Assembly: GCF_036669915.1 (NCBI RefSeq)
Contig: NC_089313.1
Coordinates: forward strand, 1,098,585-1,162,584
Direction of reading: 5' to 3'
From: Pocillopora verrucosa
Taxonomy: Eukaryota; Cnidaria; Anthozoa; Scleractinia; Pocilloporidae
DNA: 64,000 nucleotides
The notes below the pieces were generated by a model that searched no databases, was not told the DNA's origin, and saw only the letters and a program-made list of their open reading frames with translations. Both the position numbers and the translations under genes were made by a program. Shown in pieces: positions 35,572 through 47,224 of the stretch; the first letter of the stretch is position 1, and each line of letters begins with the position of its first letter.

Positions 35572-37155
35572 GCCAACACACAAATGTACACCTCTCTACG
35601 AAGACAAAAAGGCCAAAAAAATTACAGTCGAAATTTGTACTTGACAGTTGAAGTCTTTTTATGCAATGCATGGGACAATCCCCTGGAGAAAAATGCCTAA
35701 GGGTGAAGTTGATATTCTGAATCATGCATAATTACCGATATATGACTTAGAGGATTCAGACCCAAATATCAGCTAACAGATGGGGATTTGAAGGAAGATC
35801 ACGATGGTTAACATTGAAAGGGCGGAACGTTACTCACGGGACGATCGATCAATCCCTTATTAAAAACAAAAAAGTTTTTGAGGCGCTCTAAGAAACAGTA
35901 GATATAATAATGATGTTCGCAACGATAAAGATGTATTCGAAGTTCATTAAGTCGAAGCGATGAGACGTTAACAGGACTTGCGTAGCTTAACAGTGAAAAT
36001 AGGCGGAGTAAATGGTGTAAATCGGTTTAGAGCGGCATGAAGTGGTTCCGAAAACTAAGAAGTACAAAGAAAAAATGTAATTGAAAAACGATAGAACTAC
36101 AGTAATCCTTGGAAACAACTCTGGATTCCATTCAAAAGATGTAAAAGGTTAAAAAGACTTAATACTGTATCCGCGTTGCGGATTTTACAGCGTTGACGTT
36201 AATTGTACTTTAAATTCTTAATGTTGTCACGATTAGTTGATAGTCGGAACGGTTTACGGTCAACTCGCCCGGAAGTCAGAGCACCGAAAAAAAAAAAAAA
36301 AAAAAAAAAAAAATGGTCCGCAATGCGTACATGAATGGTTTGCGAAATTGAGCTGCTTTTTAGTGTCTGGTGTCTTACTAGGTTTCTATTAGAAGAGCTA
36401 ATATCTAATTACGGTAGATAGTTTTCAATATTGTTCCTGTTCATCAATAAAACAAGACAACTAGCATATAATAGTCCTGAAATACTCATTTTCAAGGTGA
36501 GGGTTATTAGCCAGACTTTGTTAAGGTCTCATTTCTAGAGCATCATCTCCCATAGTGGCCTGGTAGATTCAGTCATAATTTTGTTTACGCAACGAAGTGG
36601 AAATGAGTTCTTAAGTTTGTAGGTTGATTGTCTATTCCGAGGCAAGTGATCTGAAATTAACTCTAGGGAAGCATTTCATATGAATATTTTTGGCATTTTG
36701 AGTACCAATACACGAGAACAAAACTTAAAAAAGGGCCGGGACATCTGGGAAATGAAGTAATCTACACTAGAAGCCATTGGGAACTTGATTTGGTTCAAAT
36801 GTATGACTAATTTTGGACAAAACATACATGTAAAGTAACACAGTGCTAAGCATAGGTTTCTATTGTCCATTAGGGCACAAAGTTCTGTTTTCAGTTGGTT
36901 GAGAGCAAAACGTTTACTATAATTATTGTATTTGGGTTTTGTGGGACTGTATTTTCAATAACACAGAAAATTTTAGTTGAGGTAGGTGGATATGAGGTTG
37001 CAAATGGAAAAATCTAGGGAAAAAAGATAGGTGCACAACAAGATCTGAACACAAGCAATATTTTAATGAATCATATGTAGAGTAGTACTCTGAAGTAACA
37101 TTACATTAACGTTGCTAATAATATTTAACCCAATAAGATTTGCAATTTCACATAG
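35572..37155. other. Upstream of GT-A, no gene seen
   Basis: Promoter side of the GT-A gene. No convincing TATA box or coding frame was found. It includes a pure 27-A run at 36287-36313, which may be the tail of a retroposed fragment or a simple homopolymer. Confidence 0.45.
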
Positions 37156-37621
37156 CAGGGTGTGAAATTAATTTTTTTTTCTGATAGCCACTTGGCTCCT
37201 AAATTCTTCAAAGTGGTAGCCAATTCAAAAAAAGTTGGTCGCCATTTTCAAAGACAAACAAAACCTTTTTTTACGCTGTCAACGTTTAAGATAGACCTCC
37301 AAAATTAATTTAGGGAAAAGATCTCTAACGTTCTACAAAGTGGACACTAGGATGGATGATATACAACGTTCAAGCTCACCTAAATCCAAGATGGCGTCTA
37401 GTTATCGATTGAGATACTTGATCTGAGTTTTGGAAACAAACTTAACGAGGAAGTTTGCCGCGGATTTATCTTTACAAATCTTTTTGATTCACTATATCTC
37501 TCGGTGAGGTTGTGATGAAACATTCTAGTCGCCAATTTGGCGACTAATTTTCAAGGTTTGGTCGCCAAAGGGAAAAATTTAGTCGCATTGGCGCCTGTAT
37601 TAGGCGCAATTTCACGCCCTG
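37156..37621. mobile_element. 466-bp TIR element (MITE) with 5-bp flanking repeats
   Basis: The left end CAGGGTGTGAAATT and right end AATTTCACGCCCTG are inverted repeats (13 of 14). Both sides are flanked by CATAG (37151-37155 and 37622-37626), a probable target-site duplication. The CAGGG start resembles hAT-type ends, although hAT duplications are usually 8 bp. Inside are repeated gtcgcc motifs and a 17-base near-palindrome, gtcgccaatttggcgac. No coding capacity. Confidence 0.75.
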
Positions 37622-40385
37622 CATAGAGGTTTAATTTAACAGAAAGTTCTGTAGAGATAGAGTGTCATCATAATAAATTTCAGGAACAGTAATCAGAGAC
37701 ATGACTTAAATACAAGAGTTCTATGAACAGGCAAGTAGATGATGGTATCATATGATTAAAAGTACCAGAATCTTTCACGTTTTCTTATTATTGAAATTGC
37801 AATTTCATGCCAGTGTGTTTACCAAATTCAAGCAATGTGGAGACATGAAACGAATAGGCAAATTTGACATCATCATGCAAAGTGTTAAAGGTCCAAGGTC
37901 CAAGATCCAAGGTCCAAAACAAACATAGTAAGCAACTGAACTTCACGTATCAATTTGTGTTAGAGCGCACAAGAGGACGTGTGAGACCTGCTTCACTCTG
38001 ATTTGCCAGAAAAACATTGAACTTCTGGTAACAATCAAAATTCAGAATGACTGTGACAGTTTGGAACTGATCTGTTAAGATAGTGCTTTTAGAGAGTCTA
38101 CAGACGTGATTTGAACCCTACGTCTCCGAGGATGCCTGATGGTTATCTAATTCACATCAAGTAGTTCTAACAAACTATAAACGTAACAAATGTCAGTTCC
38201 ATTGAACTGTCTTTATAACGATCCTTGAAACGCGACAAAGCATCTTTTCTTTCAAGGAAGTTGTCATGAGAGCCGATCTTAGATCGGTATTGTTCAGCTG
38301 ATATTCCCATATAAATATTACTTACTTCTGACGAAATCAGGGGCTAGCAGACTCTTGTCAATTGTGTGTGGATGGTCTGCTGAGTAGATTCAAGCCGTTA
38401 AATGTTGGCTTGCGCGAGTCTATTATGACTCCTAAGTTTCAATGTAGCGCAACCTGCACCAAAGGTCCAGACCGTGAAATGTTGGCCTGTGAGAGCACAA
38501 CTCCTCACCGTAATCCGCACTTAGAAGACAAGCCGACTGTAGGAAAGCCGGCGTGTGAAATCTAAGCAACAAAGATGAACGAACAACTAGATAAAAAAAG
38601 GTCTTCAATAGCTTGTAACACCCACAAATACAAAATGGCCGATTTCTTATGACTGACGTAACTTGGCCGAGCGTAGACTGGAATCCATCGTCGACAATAA
38701 TAAACCACGTGACAAGCGCTCTATCCAACAAGTATACAGGAATAAATATGTCGGACCATGACGTTATGTGGTTTACGATTCGCTTAAACCACACACAAAA
38801 GTCAAGTCGCCCGATTTTTTTTATCACTTGTAAACACACCAAAATGGCATACTTTAGAGGAGTGTTGAAGGTACCGATCGCTCGAAATACCATTTTGATG
38901 GATTTACTTACGTTACCAATCCTTCAATCCTGAAATGTCACCGAACTTCAATTTCTAACCTTTAAAAGCACCATTCACTTGTGTACTACATGCCAACAAT
39001 GTATACTAGAAACTATTATTTCAGTTATACATCTTTCAGCTATATGTTCAGAGGCTAAATCTGAAATGCATCTTATAAGAAAATGATGGAAATTCTTATA
39101 ATCATGCAGAGAGAATCACGATCTGTCTTTGCAAAGTTTTTTCGTGACCAAAGCGTCTGTATTCTTCAGCGCTAGCCCTCCAAAGCACTCTAAAAACAAT
39201 CGGGATAAGGTGGCTCGTCATAGATAATTTCCGTCGTTGAGTACGAGCAGAAACTAAGTAAGTATAAATAGGTCTTCCAATCTCAGAACTTGACGTTGAC
39301 TTTGCAGAGTTTGTAGCTTTTAATATGAGGGAATGAAATTCGAGAAAAACATTTTCCTTTGTTATTTCATAACTCATGAAATCCCATATTGTCTAAACAC
39401 CGATCGCTTTAAAGCGCCTTGATTTCTTCCTTGTGCATGACACGATTACAATGATTTCTGTTTACTGATCTCTTGAATATTCAGGATTTTGTGGTAACCA
39501 TGATAATTTTTGACGCTAGAGTTGCAGTACATTTGCCCATCTGAGCGTAAAAACCGCGGAATAATCAGGACTTTCACAAACTACACTTACGTTGAATCAT
39601 CACCTTGGTGGTATATTGACGTCAACAGTCATTCACACTCAAAGTACGAATGCTTCAAGGCTATATTCCCAGTAGTTGATTCGTTTGGAAAGGTCGAAGA
39701 TGATTCATGTTACGATGGACACAGTTTCATAAAGAACGAAATACGGATTACCAAAAACAAGTTCAAAATTACAATACGTTGCTTATCCTTGATGGTTGTT
39801 GCGATCAAAGCGTTTTAGACTAAACTGTGCAAACCCGATAAGGCTCAACTAGTTACCAATGGATCTTAAATCTTCAATAATACTTGATTACATAAATACT
39901 TAATCGAAACTATTCGTGAATATGTCCGCCAGGGAACCAACTATTATAAACGCAAAATCTAGTGAGCCAGAGAGGGTTTGTTATGAATTGAAAGCGAAAG
40001 TGACCTACGTACGGGTATCGGGGTATCGTTACCAAAATGAGAGATAATTTCTACATTTGAGAACACTAAAAAGCAATACGGAAAACCCACCACTTATTGC
40101 GAAACAAAAGCTTTAATATTCTGTAACAGCAACTGCATTACTGCAATTATTTGAGTGGATAGTATATTACGAACATCATAGCAAAAATGCTTGGCGGAAG
40201 TCGTTCAGATAAAGGCAAAAGGAAACAAAAATAGGGTACCTTTCGATCTCACTTTTTCCGGCTTTATACACTCAAAGCGGAGTAGTCGGACGTTAATCTC
40301 GTGAACTGAAGAAAGATGAAGTAAAAAGTTTGGACTGATTTAGTTGTTATTCGCACTTTGAACTCTCTGATTATATTCTCAATTT
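37622..40385. other. Intergenic, no gene recognised
   Basis: Several open frames (38432-38893 minus, 38649-38933 plus, 39510-39818 plus) overlap, lack domains and fit no exon model, so I do not call them. A short palindrome CCGATCTTAGATCGG lies near 38273. Nothing else stands out. Confidence 0.45.
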
Positions 40386-40457
40386 CTCTCTCCCAGATCT
40401 TCCTCGGTCATATATACACCTGTGTATATGACCGAGGAAGATCTGGAAGAGAGAGAG
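40386..40457. repeat. Long near-perfect hairpin
   Basis: cagatcttcctcggtcatat plus atacac on the left is mirrored by gtgtatatgaccgaggaag plus atctg on the right, around a loop of about 4 bases. Only two bases differ in length. CT-rich and AG-rich flanks extend the pairing with a few mismatches. The inverted repeat is obvious by eye; its origin is unknown. Confidence 0.85.
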
Positions 40458-40689
40458 TCCCCTCAAATCTAGTTATGCGGGAGCCTTACGGGCAGAATCG
40501 ATAAATGATACTGGTTTTCATCTATCTGGTTAGAGAAGTTGGATTTACCGCCAAGACGTGTAACGAGCATACTGGCCTCATGAATCATGGTTTAAATCAT
40601 TAGTAGGGTCAGTTTATATGTTTTTAAAATAGCTTTCCATTGAAACCTTTCAGACACGAAAAAGAGTGATTTTTCGGAAAAGCACAGCG

Positions 40690-42930
40690 GATAAGAGGAT
40701 AAAGTTGCCTTCATGCTGATTCATGGCCACTCTGAGAAGACGTAAGATCTTTGCGTCGACGTTCAACTCGTTTATGCGAAGCTAGTGGAACCTGGTGTAT
40801 TTGCTCCCTCAAAACTCAACAGAATCAATAGTGGGGACATAATGGCTTGCCTTAAAGAGATATTTTAATCATCCTTTGTCAAATCTTTTCAATATCCTTT
40901 TAATAGCTCCAAACAAATTCTTTGCACGTATTCAATGATGTCATAATGTTTAGTTGGTCACTTATAGTTTGCATTAATTGCATCGTAACAAAAAGATTTA
41001 TGGATATCCAAATCTTTCTGTGTCTTGTACATCTTATCACAACTCATACAAACAAACACGTTCATGGGCGTGTACCGTGTTGAGGCAGGGCTCGTGCGTC
41101 TAATGTCACGCCCACCCCTCCCCTCACGGACTGTTATGTCCAGGGTAGGGGCAGGAGAATGTTCCCATTCGTGTTTCTGTGTGTGTCCTTCCGCTAGTCT
41201 TCCTAATATCCTTGTTGCATGTTTCCCATTGGCAGCAGGTTTCGCACTCAACGAAGCACTTTGTTTAGTCTCAGAAAATCTTGTGGTTGTTGCCATTGTC
41301 CTTGTCTTCGCGGACTGGGCTCTAGGTTTCTCAGGTGGGTGGGGTTGTATTTGGTTTGACATGTAGTGGTCTGAGTACGACCGCTGTCCTTCTCTTACGG
41401 CAGATGCAGAGCGCTTGTAAGAAACATTTGAGTTTTCTTTATAAAAATTCTGCGCAGGAGACCTGCAAATGAGAAAAGACATTCAAGGGAAAAAGCTTTA
41501 TCAGTTACATGGGTTTACTGTGAAGATGGCATAACTTGAAAAAAAATAACAATAAAGTGTGGTGGTAAGGGCTGCTATTACCAAGTAACAAAAACAAGAA
41601 TTTGACATGGAAAGAAACAATCAGTTTGCCACAATAATTCCAAGCTAAATATTGTCGTGAACTTGCTTTTGAGATCTGTATTGTTACTTAATAAACAGAA
41701 CCTTCTGGGTAAATCTTTCTGTTCTTCAGTTAGTTCAGGTTCGTCACTGTGTTGCTTCCACAATGGAACAGGTTCTTGTACCTAAAAAATATTAGGAAGT
41801 TTTGACGGTTTTAAATGAAAGTTGGAAACATTGAGAGAGAACTAGGGAACGAGGAAAGTATCTTGAATGTTAATGGGCCTATCCAGTAGGAACACGTGTT
41901 ATAGGGGAGGGACACAGCACTAGGGCATTTGCAACAGCCTCTAAGAACAAAGACAACTGCACGATTAATCTATCAAACATAAGGAAAATTCACATGACCG
42001 ATGCAAAGCGCGGGAAAACAAGACACTAGTGACCAAGTAACAAGTGGATGGATTTGTAAAGGCTGGGATGATTTGGTTGAGTACGATGACGAGAGTTTTA
42101 AACAATCATAGAGAATATTCATGGGAAACCGAAAAGGGAAGAATTTCTTGTTTTTCCACATTTCAAACGAACAAATACTCCGTCAGATTTGATTGTTGAG
42201 TTGTGACAACAGCTGCCAAGAAAAAACAAGTGATAAAACATGTGCAACCAGAAGGGGAAGGTGAGGGTATTTTCGGATATGATAAATTGATCGGATGCGA
42301 CATTTTCATAAACTTATTTTGACAAAGCCATTCGCTGTGTCGGAAACACTGAGAGAGAACAAGGGCTACCGCTCAAAACGTCAGCTTTAGAAACTATTTG
42401 TGGTGGCCAATGTACATTAACAATTTTGTTGAAAAGCCAAATTATCTCATTTACACGAAATTCGAGGAAAATCTTTGGGAGTTTGCGTTGAGGGAGATGG
42501 AGACTGTTTAATATTGTCTTCCACTTACTCTTTTTTTGGAGATGTTTTCTCGAGCATTCATCAAGACAGATATAGACTTCTTCGACTTTCCATTTTGTTT
42601 CTCAAGAGTCAAAATTCTGATATTGTTGGCCATAACTTGTCTCTCCATATCTTTAGCTACCTCTGCTTCTGATGGAACCTCGCCATTAAACATCACCTCT
42701 TTGTCTGACGAGGAAGATTTCTGCTGTTTGGAATCAATGGATGGAAATTCTACCTCGAGTAGAAGTTTTTCTTTGCTTTCTTTTAGCTGCTGTTCAAGTT
42801 CGTTCGCCTCTGCCTCAAGTTCTTCCACTTCACGCCGAAGTTTTTCCAGAATGTTCTGTGCGGAAACAGAGGAGAGGCACCTGGTGTTGTGTTCCAAGTT
42901 TTCAGATTTTAAGCGAGGCCAACAATTTGC
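40690..42930. repeat. Segmental duplication, copy 1 (3' end of CCDC157)
   Basis: This stretch matches 47225-49527 in the same orientation, about 6.6 kb apart. It contains homologues of the last three CCDC157 exons, their introns, a shared retroelement-like insert near 42.4 kb, and about 75 bases of the preceding CCDC157 intron. The exon parts are closest; the DNA beyond the stop codon is more diverged. Confidence 0.85.
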
Positions 42931-44157
42931 TAGTATTCTCCCTTTCTTATTCTTACCACTGTCAATGGTGCGGAGTTTGTTAACGAAGTCGTTACACTGG
43001 CTCTCCCAGTTGTACTTTTTCCCATACCAAGTACGCAGATTTTCAGTTTCTTGAAGTCGAGTTGCCCTGTCTTTCTTCCAGACTTGCTCTATGGCGCTGG
43101 CCCACACACTGGGATCCTCGGAGTCGATTACATAAAATGAACCGAATGGGACTTTGCTGAGTGCTTCTCCAAATCCCGTGTTGCGGCTCACAAGTACAGG
43201 CAGGCCAGCAGATAAAGCTTCGAGAGCTGTGAGTCCAAAGCCGTCGGATCGTGAGGGCAGGAGGGCGAGATCCACTTCACAAAATAACTGGATGAACTCC
43301 TGTGTACTCTTAAGAAAACCTCTCACCTCTAGATTTTGTAGAGAAATACCGCACTCCAAAAGCCTGTTAGCAACCTTCTGGAAGTTTTCATTACGTACAC
43401 CGGCGAAGATAAGTTTTGTGTTGGGTAACAAAGCTACGGCTTTAGCTGTGATATCAAACCCCTTCAGTGCGAAATCTTCCTCATCGTCACGGCCAAATAC
43501 CAAAACTCGACACTTTTTCTCATCTTGGGGTGCATGTTGTATGTCCGAGTATTCGTTGAAAATCCCAGGAGTTAGATTGATAACATCATCAGGATCCTTT
43601 TTACACCACCGAAGATAACAACGGAAAGCTTCGCTCAACTTTGGCCCAACTCCAACGACTAAATCAGCCAATTTGCTAAGTTCAACTTCAACTTCATGCT
43701 TCATCTCACTCTTAATGATGGGATTCCCATAAGTTTTGAACATGCCCAGTTCTTTTGGAATGGTATGAACAATTTGAACCCATCTGCATCGGCGTCTGTC
43801 TCTGATCATTTTGGCTGGTGGCCCGAGTTTTTCTCCGTGACCAATAACTACGTCAATCGGGAGATCAACAGGTGGAACGCAGAGCCAAACTTTTTTTTCC
43901 ATCCCAGGCTGCTTTTCGGCTTTAACAACATTAATGTTATGTTTGACAGCTTCTTTCTTTTCTTCTTCGCTGCATTCAGGAAGGAAGACTGTCACATCAA
44001 CCAAAGGATGTTTATCCAACTGAATGGCAAGTACTCTGTTCAAGGTTGATATTCCTCCCTTCCTGGACCACCATTCAAATGACAAAAGCAAAACGTTTAG
44101 TTTCTTGAGAGGTGAACTTTGTTCTTGTTCCCTCGCTTTCTGGAAGGTAGACAGCAT
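40958..44157 (-). CDS. Chimeric gene: GT4-like glycosyltransferase fused to CCDC157 tail (gene B)
   Basis: Three coding exons, 42529-44157, 41702-41781 and 40958-41462, join in phase to 737 aa. Residues 1-400 are a GT4-like domain close to gene A (WWSRKGGISTLNRVLAIQL; SRSDGFGLTALEALSAGLPV at about 302-321). From residue 435 the protein is the CCDC157 C-terminal region: coiled coil NILEKLRREVEELEAE, the SSSSDKEVMFNGEVPSEAEV segment, then exons 2 and 3 with an intact C2HC finger (CX2CX12HX3C) at the end. Residues 401-434 come from sequence that is, at least in its CCDC157-derived part, intron in CCDC157. It still has GTAAGA at 42956 and an ACAG acceptor at 42856; splicing there would frameshift to a stop after about 408 aa. 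The frame is open throughout. Exon 2 uses a poor GTTCTG donor, as in CCDC157. Whether the chimera is translated needs RNA data. Confidence 0.75.
42341..42445 (+). repeat. Penelope/hammerhead-like retroelement remnant in gene B intron 1
   Basis: gggctaccgctcaaaacgtc followed by agctttagaaac and gtggccaatgtacattaac resembles the better-preserved copy at 54289. It is present at the same place in the CCDC157 intron (48925-49028), so it predates the segmental duplication. Confidence 0.45.
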
Positions 44158-46750
44158 TTCAGCACCAGAGATGTACGTAAACCTAACAAGACAAACATCC
44201 TAGACACTTACAGCTGATCTGGATAATGAACGGGTGATGAACTTCGGAGTGAAAAGCTAAAGGACCTAATTATGCGTCGATCAGTTCGAAGTCTCAACAT
44301 TCCCCCTCCCCGGGCAATCCCCTAAGTATCTGAACTTATAAAGAATGGTGTAGTAAAAACTAGGGAGAAAAAAAATTCCTTATTCAGTTTTTTTGTTAAA
44401 TCCAAAATCACCGACGTGACTTTCTACACATTGGCCAAGCTTTAAAACCTAGAACTTTTCTTCTTAGCCATTTTCTTGGGAAAGTAAACTATTTACCTTA
44501 AACACCTCCGTATTTAAAGATTTAACACTTATATTACCTGAAGAGACTTCACACTTTCGGTCCAAACTCCCCACACCAGCAAGGAAAGGTTCAAATTCGC
44601 CACTCCCAGGTGTCGACGACAGTTAAATGGTCGTTGAACTAAAAACAAAGTGAACAAAATGACAAATTGTGTGTTTGCGATTGTAAAACATTTTTGGATA
44701 GTAATACTGATGATAGTAAAAATCATAAAATTAGCAATGACGAAAATAATAACAATAATACTTACGATGATAAAATTGATGAAGACCTGGTCGACCTGGA
44801 GGACAGGAATGTACAAGGACCTATATGGAGGACAGAATCATTAGAAGAAGACAAGATAATGAAAGAACATTGTAGTAAACGTTAAATCGAGGCTTCTCCA
44901 TTTAATGATCATCCTTAATTCTCTTCGCCAATTCGTCAATTTTGTTTACTTAGCAATTACGTCATAAGCTTTAACATGTGAACGTATATATACAGATGCT
45001 GTTAGCGGCCCTCTTTCAGTAGTTCTAGTTTCAGCTTTACAGAGCTACCTTACGTATTTTTGGTAAATTAAGGTTAGGTCACCCTTAGCTATTTGGAGTG
45101 CAAGCGGGAACCGATGTGTAAGTATAGACTATTTCTACCCCTATTCTGAAGTACAAATTCAAACTTATTGCCCTTTTCCCTAAATTCGCGTTTTTAACCA
45201 ACTGAATCAAAAGGCATCATTACAAGTTAAGTACGTGGCAGCTCCCAGTTTTTCAAAGGACCTATTTAGTTTTTATGTAGCCTTTTATCTCCTGCAATTC
45301 TATAAACTTAAGGATTTTATAATTGATATCGTTGATATTATTGTTATCGCTTTAGAACAATTAGAAGTTCACGTATTCTCTCGGTATTTTTTATTTCCTT
45401 TGTCTTTAGAGATCAGTTAGAAACATTTGTTACGCCGCAATTATGATCAGAATGTTCATTATTAATTCGACCGTGATTCCCGTTATCCTGTAATCTGTTG
45501 TCATTTAGTAATCAGTTGATTCATTGCATTAAATCTCAGTTTACGTTCGATTATCGTCAGTAAATCATCGTTAATCACAGCTGATTTTCTGTGATCTCTG
45601 GCCCTATTCGATCAGTAAGCATTTCCCGCACGCAAAGTTCAACGCGACAAGTTGTTGACAAGTGGTCTCTGCCTCTTCAGAAGTCACCGCGAACCTGGCG
45701 TTACAAACACCAAGTGAAGAATTTGCTCAAAATTTACGGGTTCAATTTACAGTTCCTTATAATTAAACAGTCAAACCAATGTACTATGGCCAAGTAAAAG
45801 AATTTGAAGAGGTACAATGGTGGAAATAAACAGCTCAGGGATAGCAGGCCTCAGAGAATGGTGGAAACTTATCGAAATATGTGATTTCAGTCACGTTGGT
45901 GTTTTTTGCAACTTATTTATCATCTAAACGTTTTTATTCTTCAGCTCTGAACTATTCGGGAAAAAATGGCGAGGCAAAAATAATTTCCAACTAGGTGACT
46001 AGAGAAACACTCAATTTGAGAACAGGACTTGACAGCGAAAAATGTTCAGGTTTAAATAGGACTGTTTCCTAACTTGTATATTAAAATGTCAAAAAGTTCC
46101 GCCTCGGCGTTGAATCGAAAGAGTTCACCCGCTAAGAAACGGCCTTTCAAATCTTCGTTTGCGACTCAGAAAGCAACGATCCATTTGCGTTGTGTTTGCT
46201 GACTTCATCATTAGTCACTGTCCTTATATGGCTCGATATTCGAGTATCAAAACAGCAGAAAATTCTCGAACATCATTAGCATTATTCATTGACCTGCTGT
46301 TATCAATTTCACTTAGCAACTGCGAATAATCAGGGAGATGGAAAAAATTCCGCTTTCTCGGTTAGAAACTGTTAGTTTGTTGGAAAAGACCGAATATACA
46401 TCAGTGCAATGCACACAGTTTGTTGAAATACGGAAAGCGCGCTGACAGATATAGGTTCAAAAATACAAAACGTGTCCGCTCCAAGGGACAATGGTTGTTG
46501 CCTACTGATCAGTTTCATACCGATCGGGCTCAAATTTTCTTAGATGCAAAAATAGTATTGTCGCTCACGGTAAACCTAACATTTCAGTTTGGCAGTTGCT
46601 ACCCTGAAATATGTGGAAATATATTCTGGGACTCAGTGAAGATTAGCACAATATCTTACTAGTCGCGAGACGGAAATCATTTGTAGCTTTCCCACACAGC
46701 TAGCGAGAACAGGACGTGAAAAATTCCTTGTCGCTGTGACTGGAAATATT
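44158..46750. other. Upstream of gene B, no gene recognised
   Basis: Expected promoter side of gene B. I found no convincing upstream coding exon, but a non-coding first exon is possible. A 38-codon frame from about 46086 (Lys/Ser-rich start MSKSSASALNRK) has no domain or splice support. The right part resembles DNA beyond the CCDC157 duplicate, very diverged. Confidence 0.4.
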
Positions 46751-47224
46751 GCAACTCATAAAAAACACCAATTACTACCAGCTTCAAAATTCAATCTACA
46801 CTTATCTGAGTGGATAGTGTACTTAAAAAACGAATTTAAAATAGTGCAAGACGGAAGTTGTCACCGAAAGTGAAAGTAAGATACCTTCCTTTCCCAGTTC
46901 CAGCCACTCACTTCTACCGAGCAGTGTAGTCTGTTGCCAATTTCGCGGAATAAAAGAAAATAATCTTAGGACCCTAACACGGATTAGCTTTTCTAGTTGC
47001 CACAACGTCACTGTTATTCGCCCTCTTCGTCCCTTGCGATTTCCAAAGTTCTCCACGGCCGAGGAAATTCTGGGAGTCACTCTTAATAATTCGTGTCCAG
47101 TGTTAACGCGTCCAACCCTTCTAAGAGCCAAATAATTAAAATATCTTTTTATGATACATCCTCGACACGAACAGACGCGACTTTTCGAAAAGCGCCTCTG
47201 AAGGTTAACCGTTACCTAAAAAAT

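Noticed and set aside
38432-38933. Overlapping open frames of 153 and 94 codons on opposite strands
   Set aside because: They have no recognisable domain or splice context, and they overlap each other.
46086-46202. 38-codon Lys/Ser-rich frame
   Set aside because: Too short, with no donor site and no homology I recognise.
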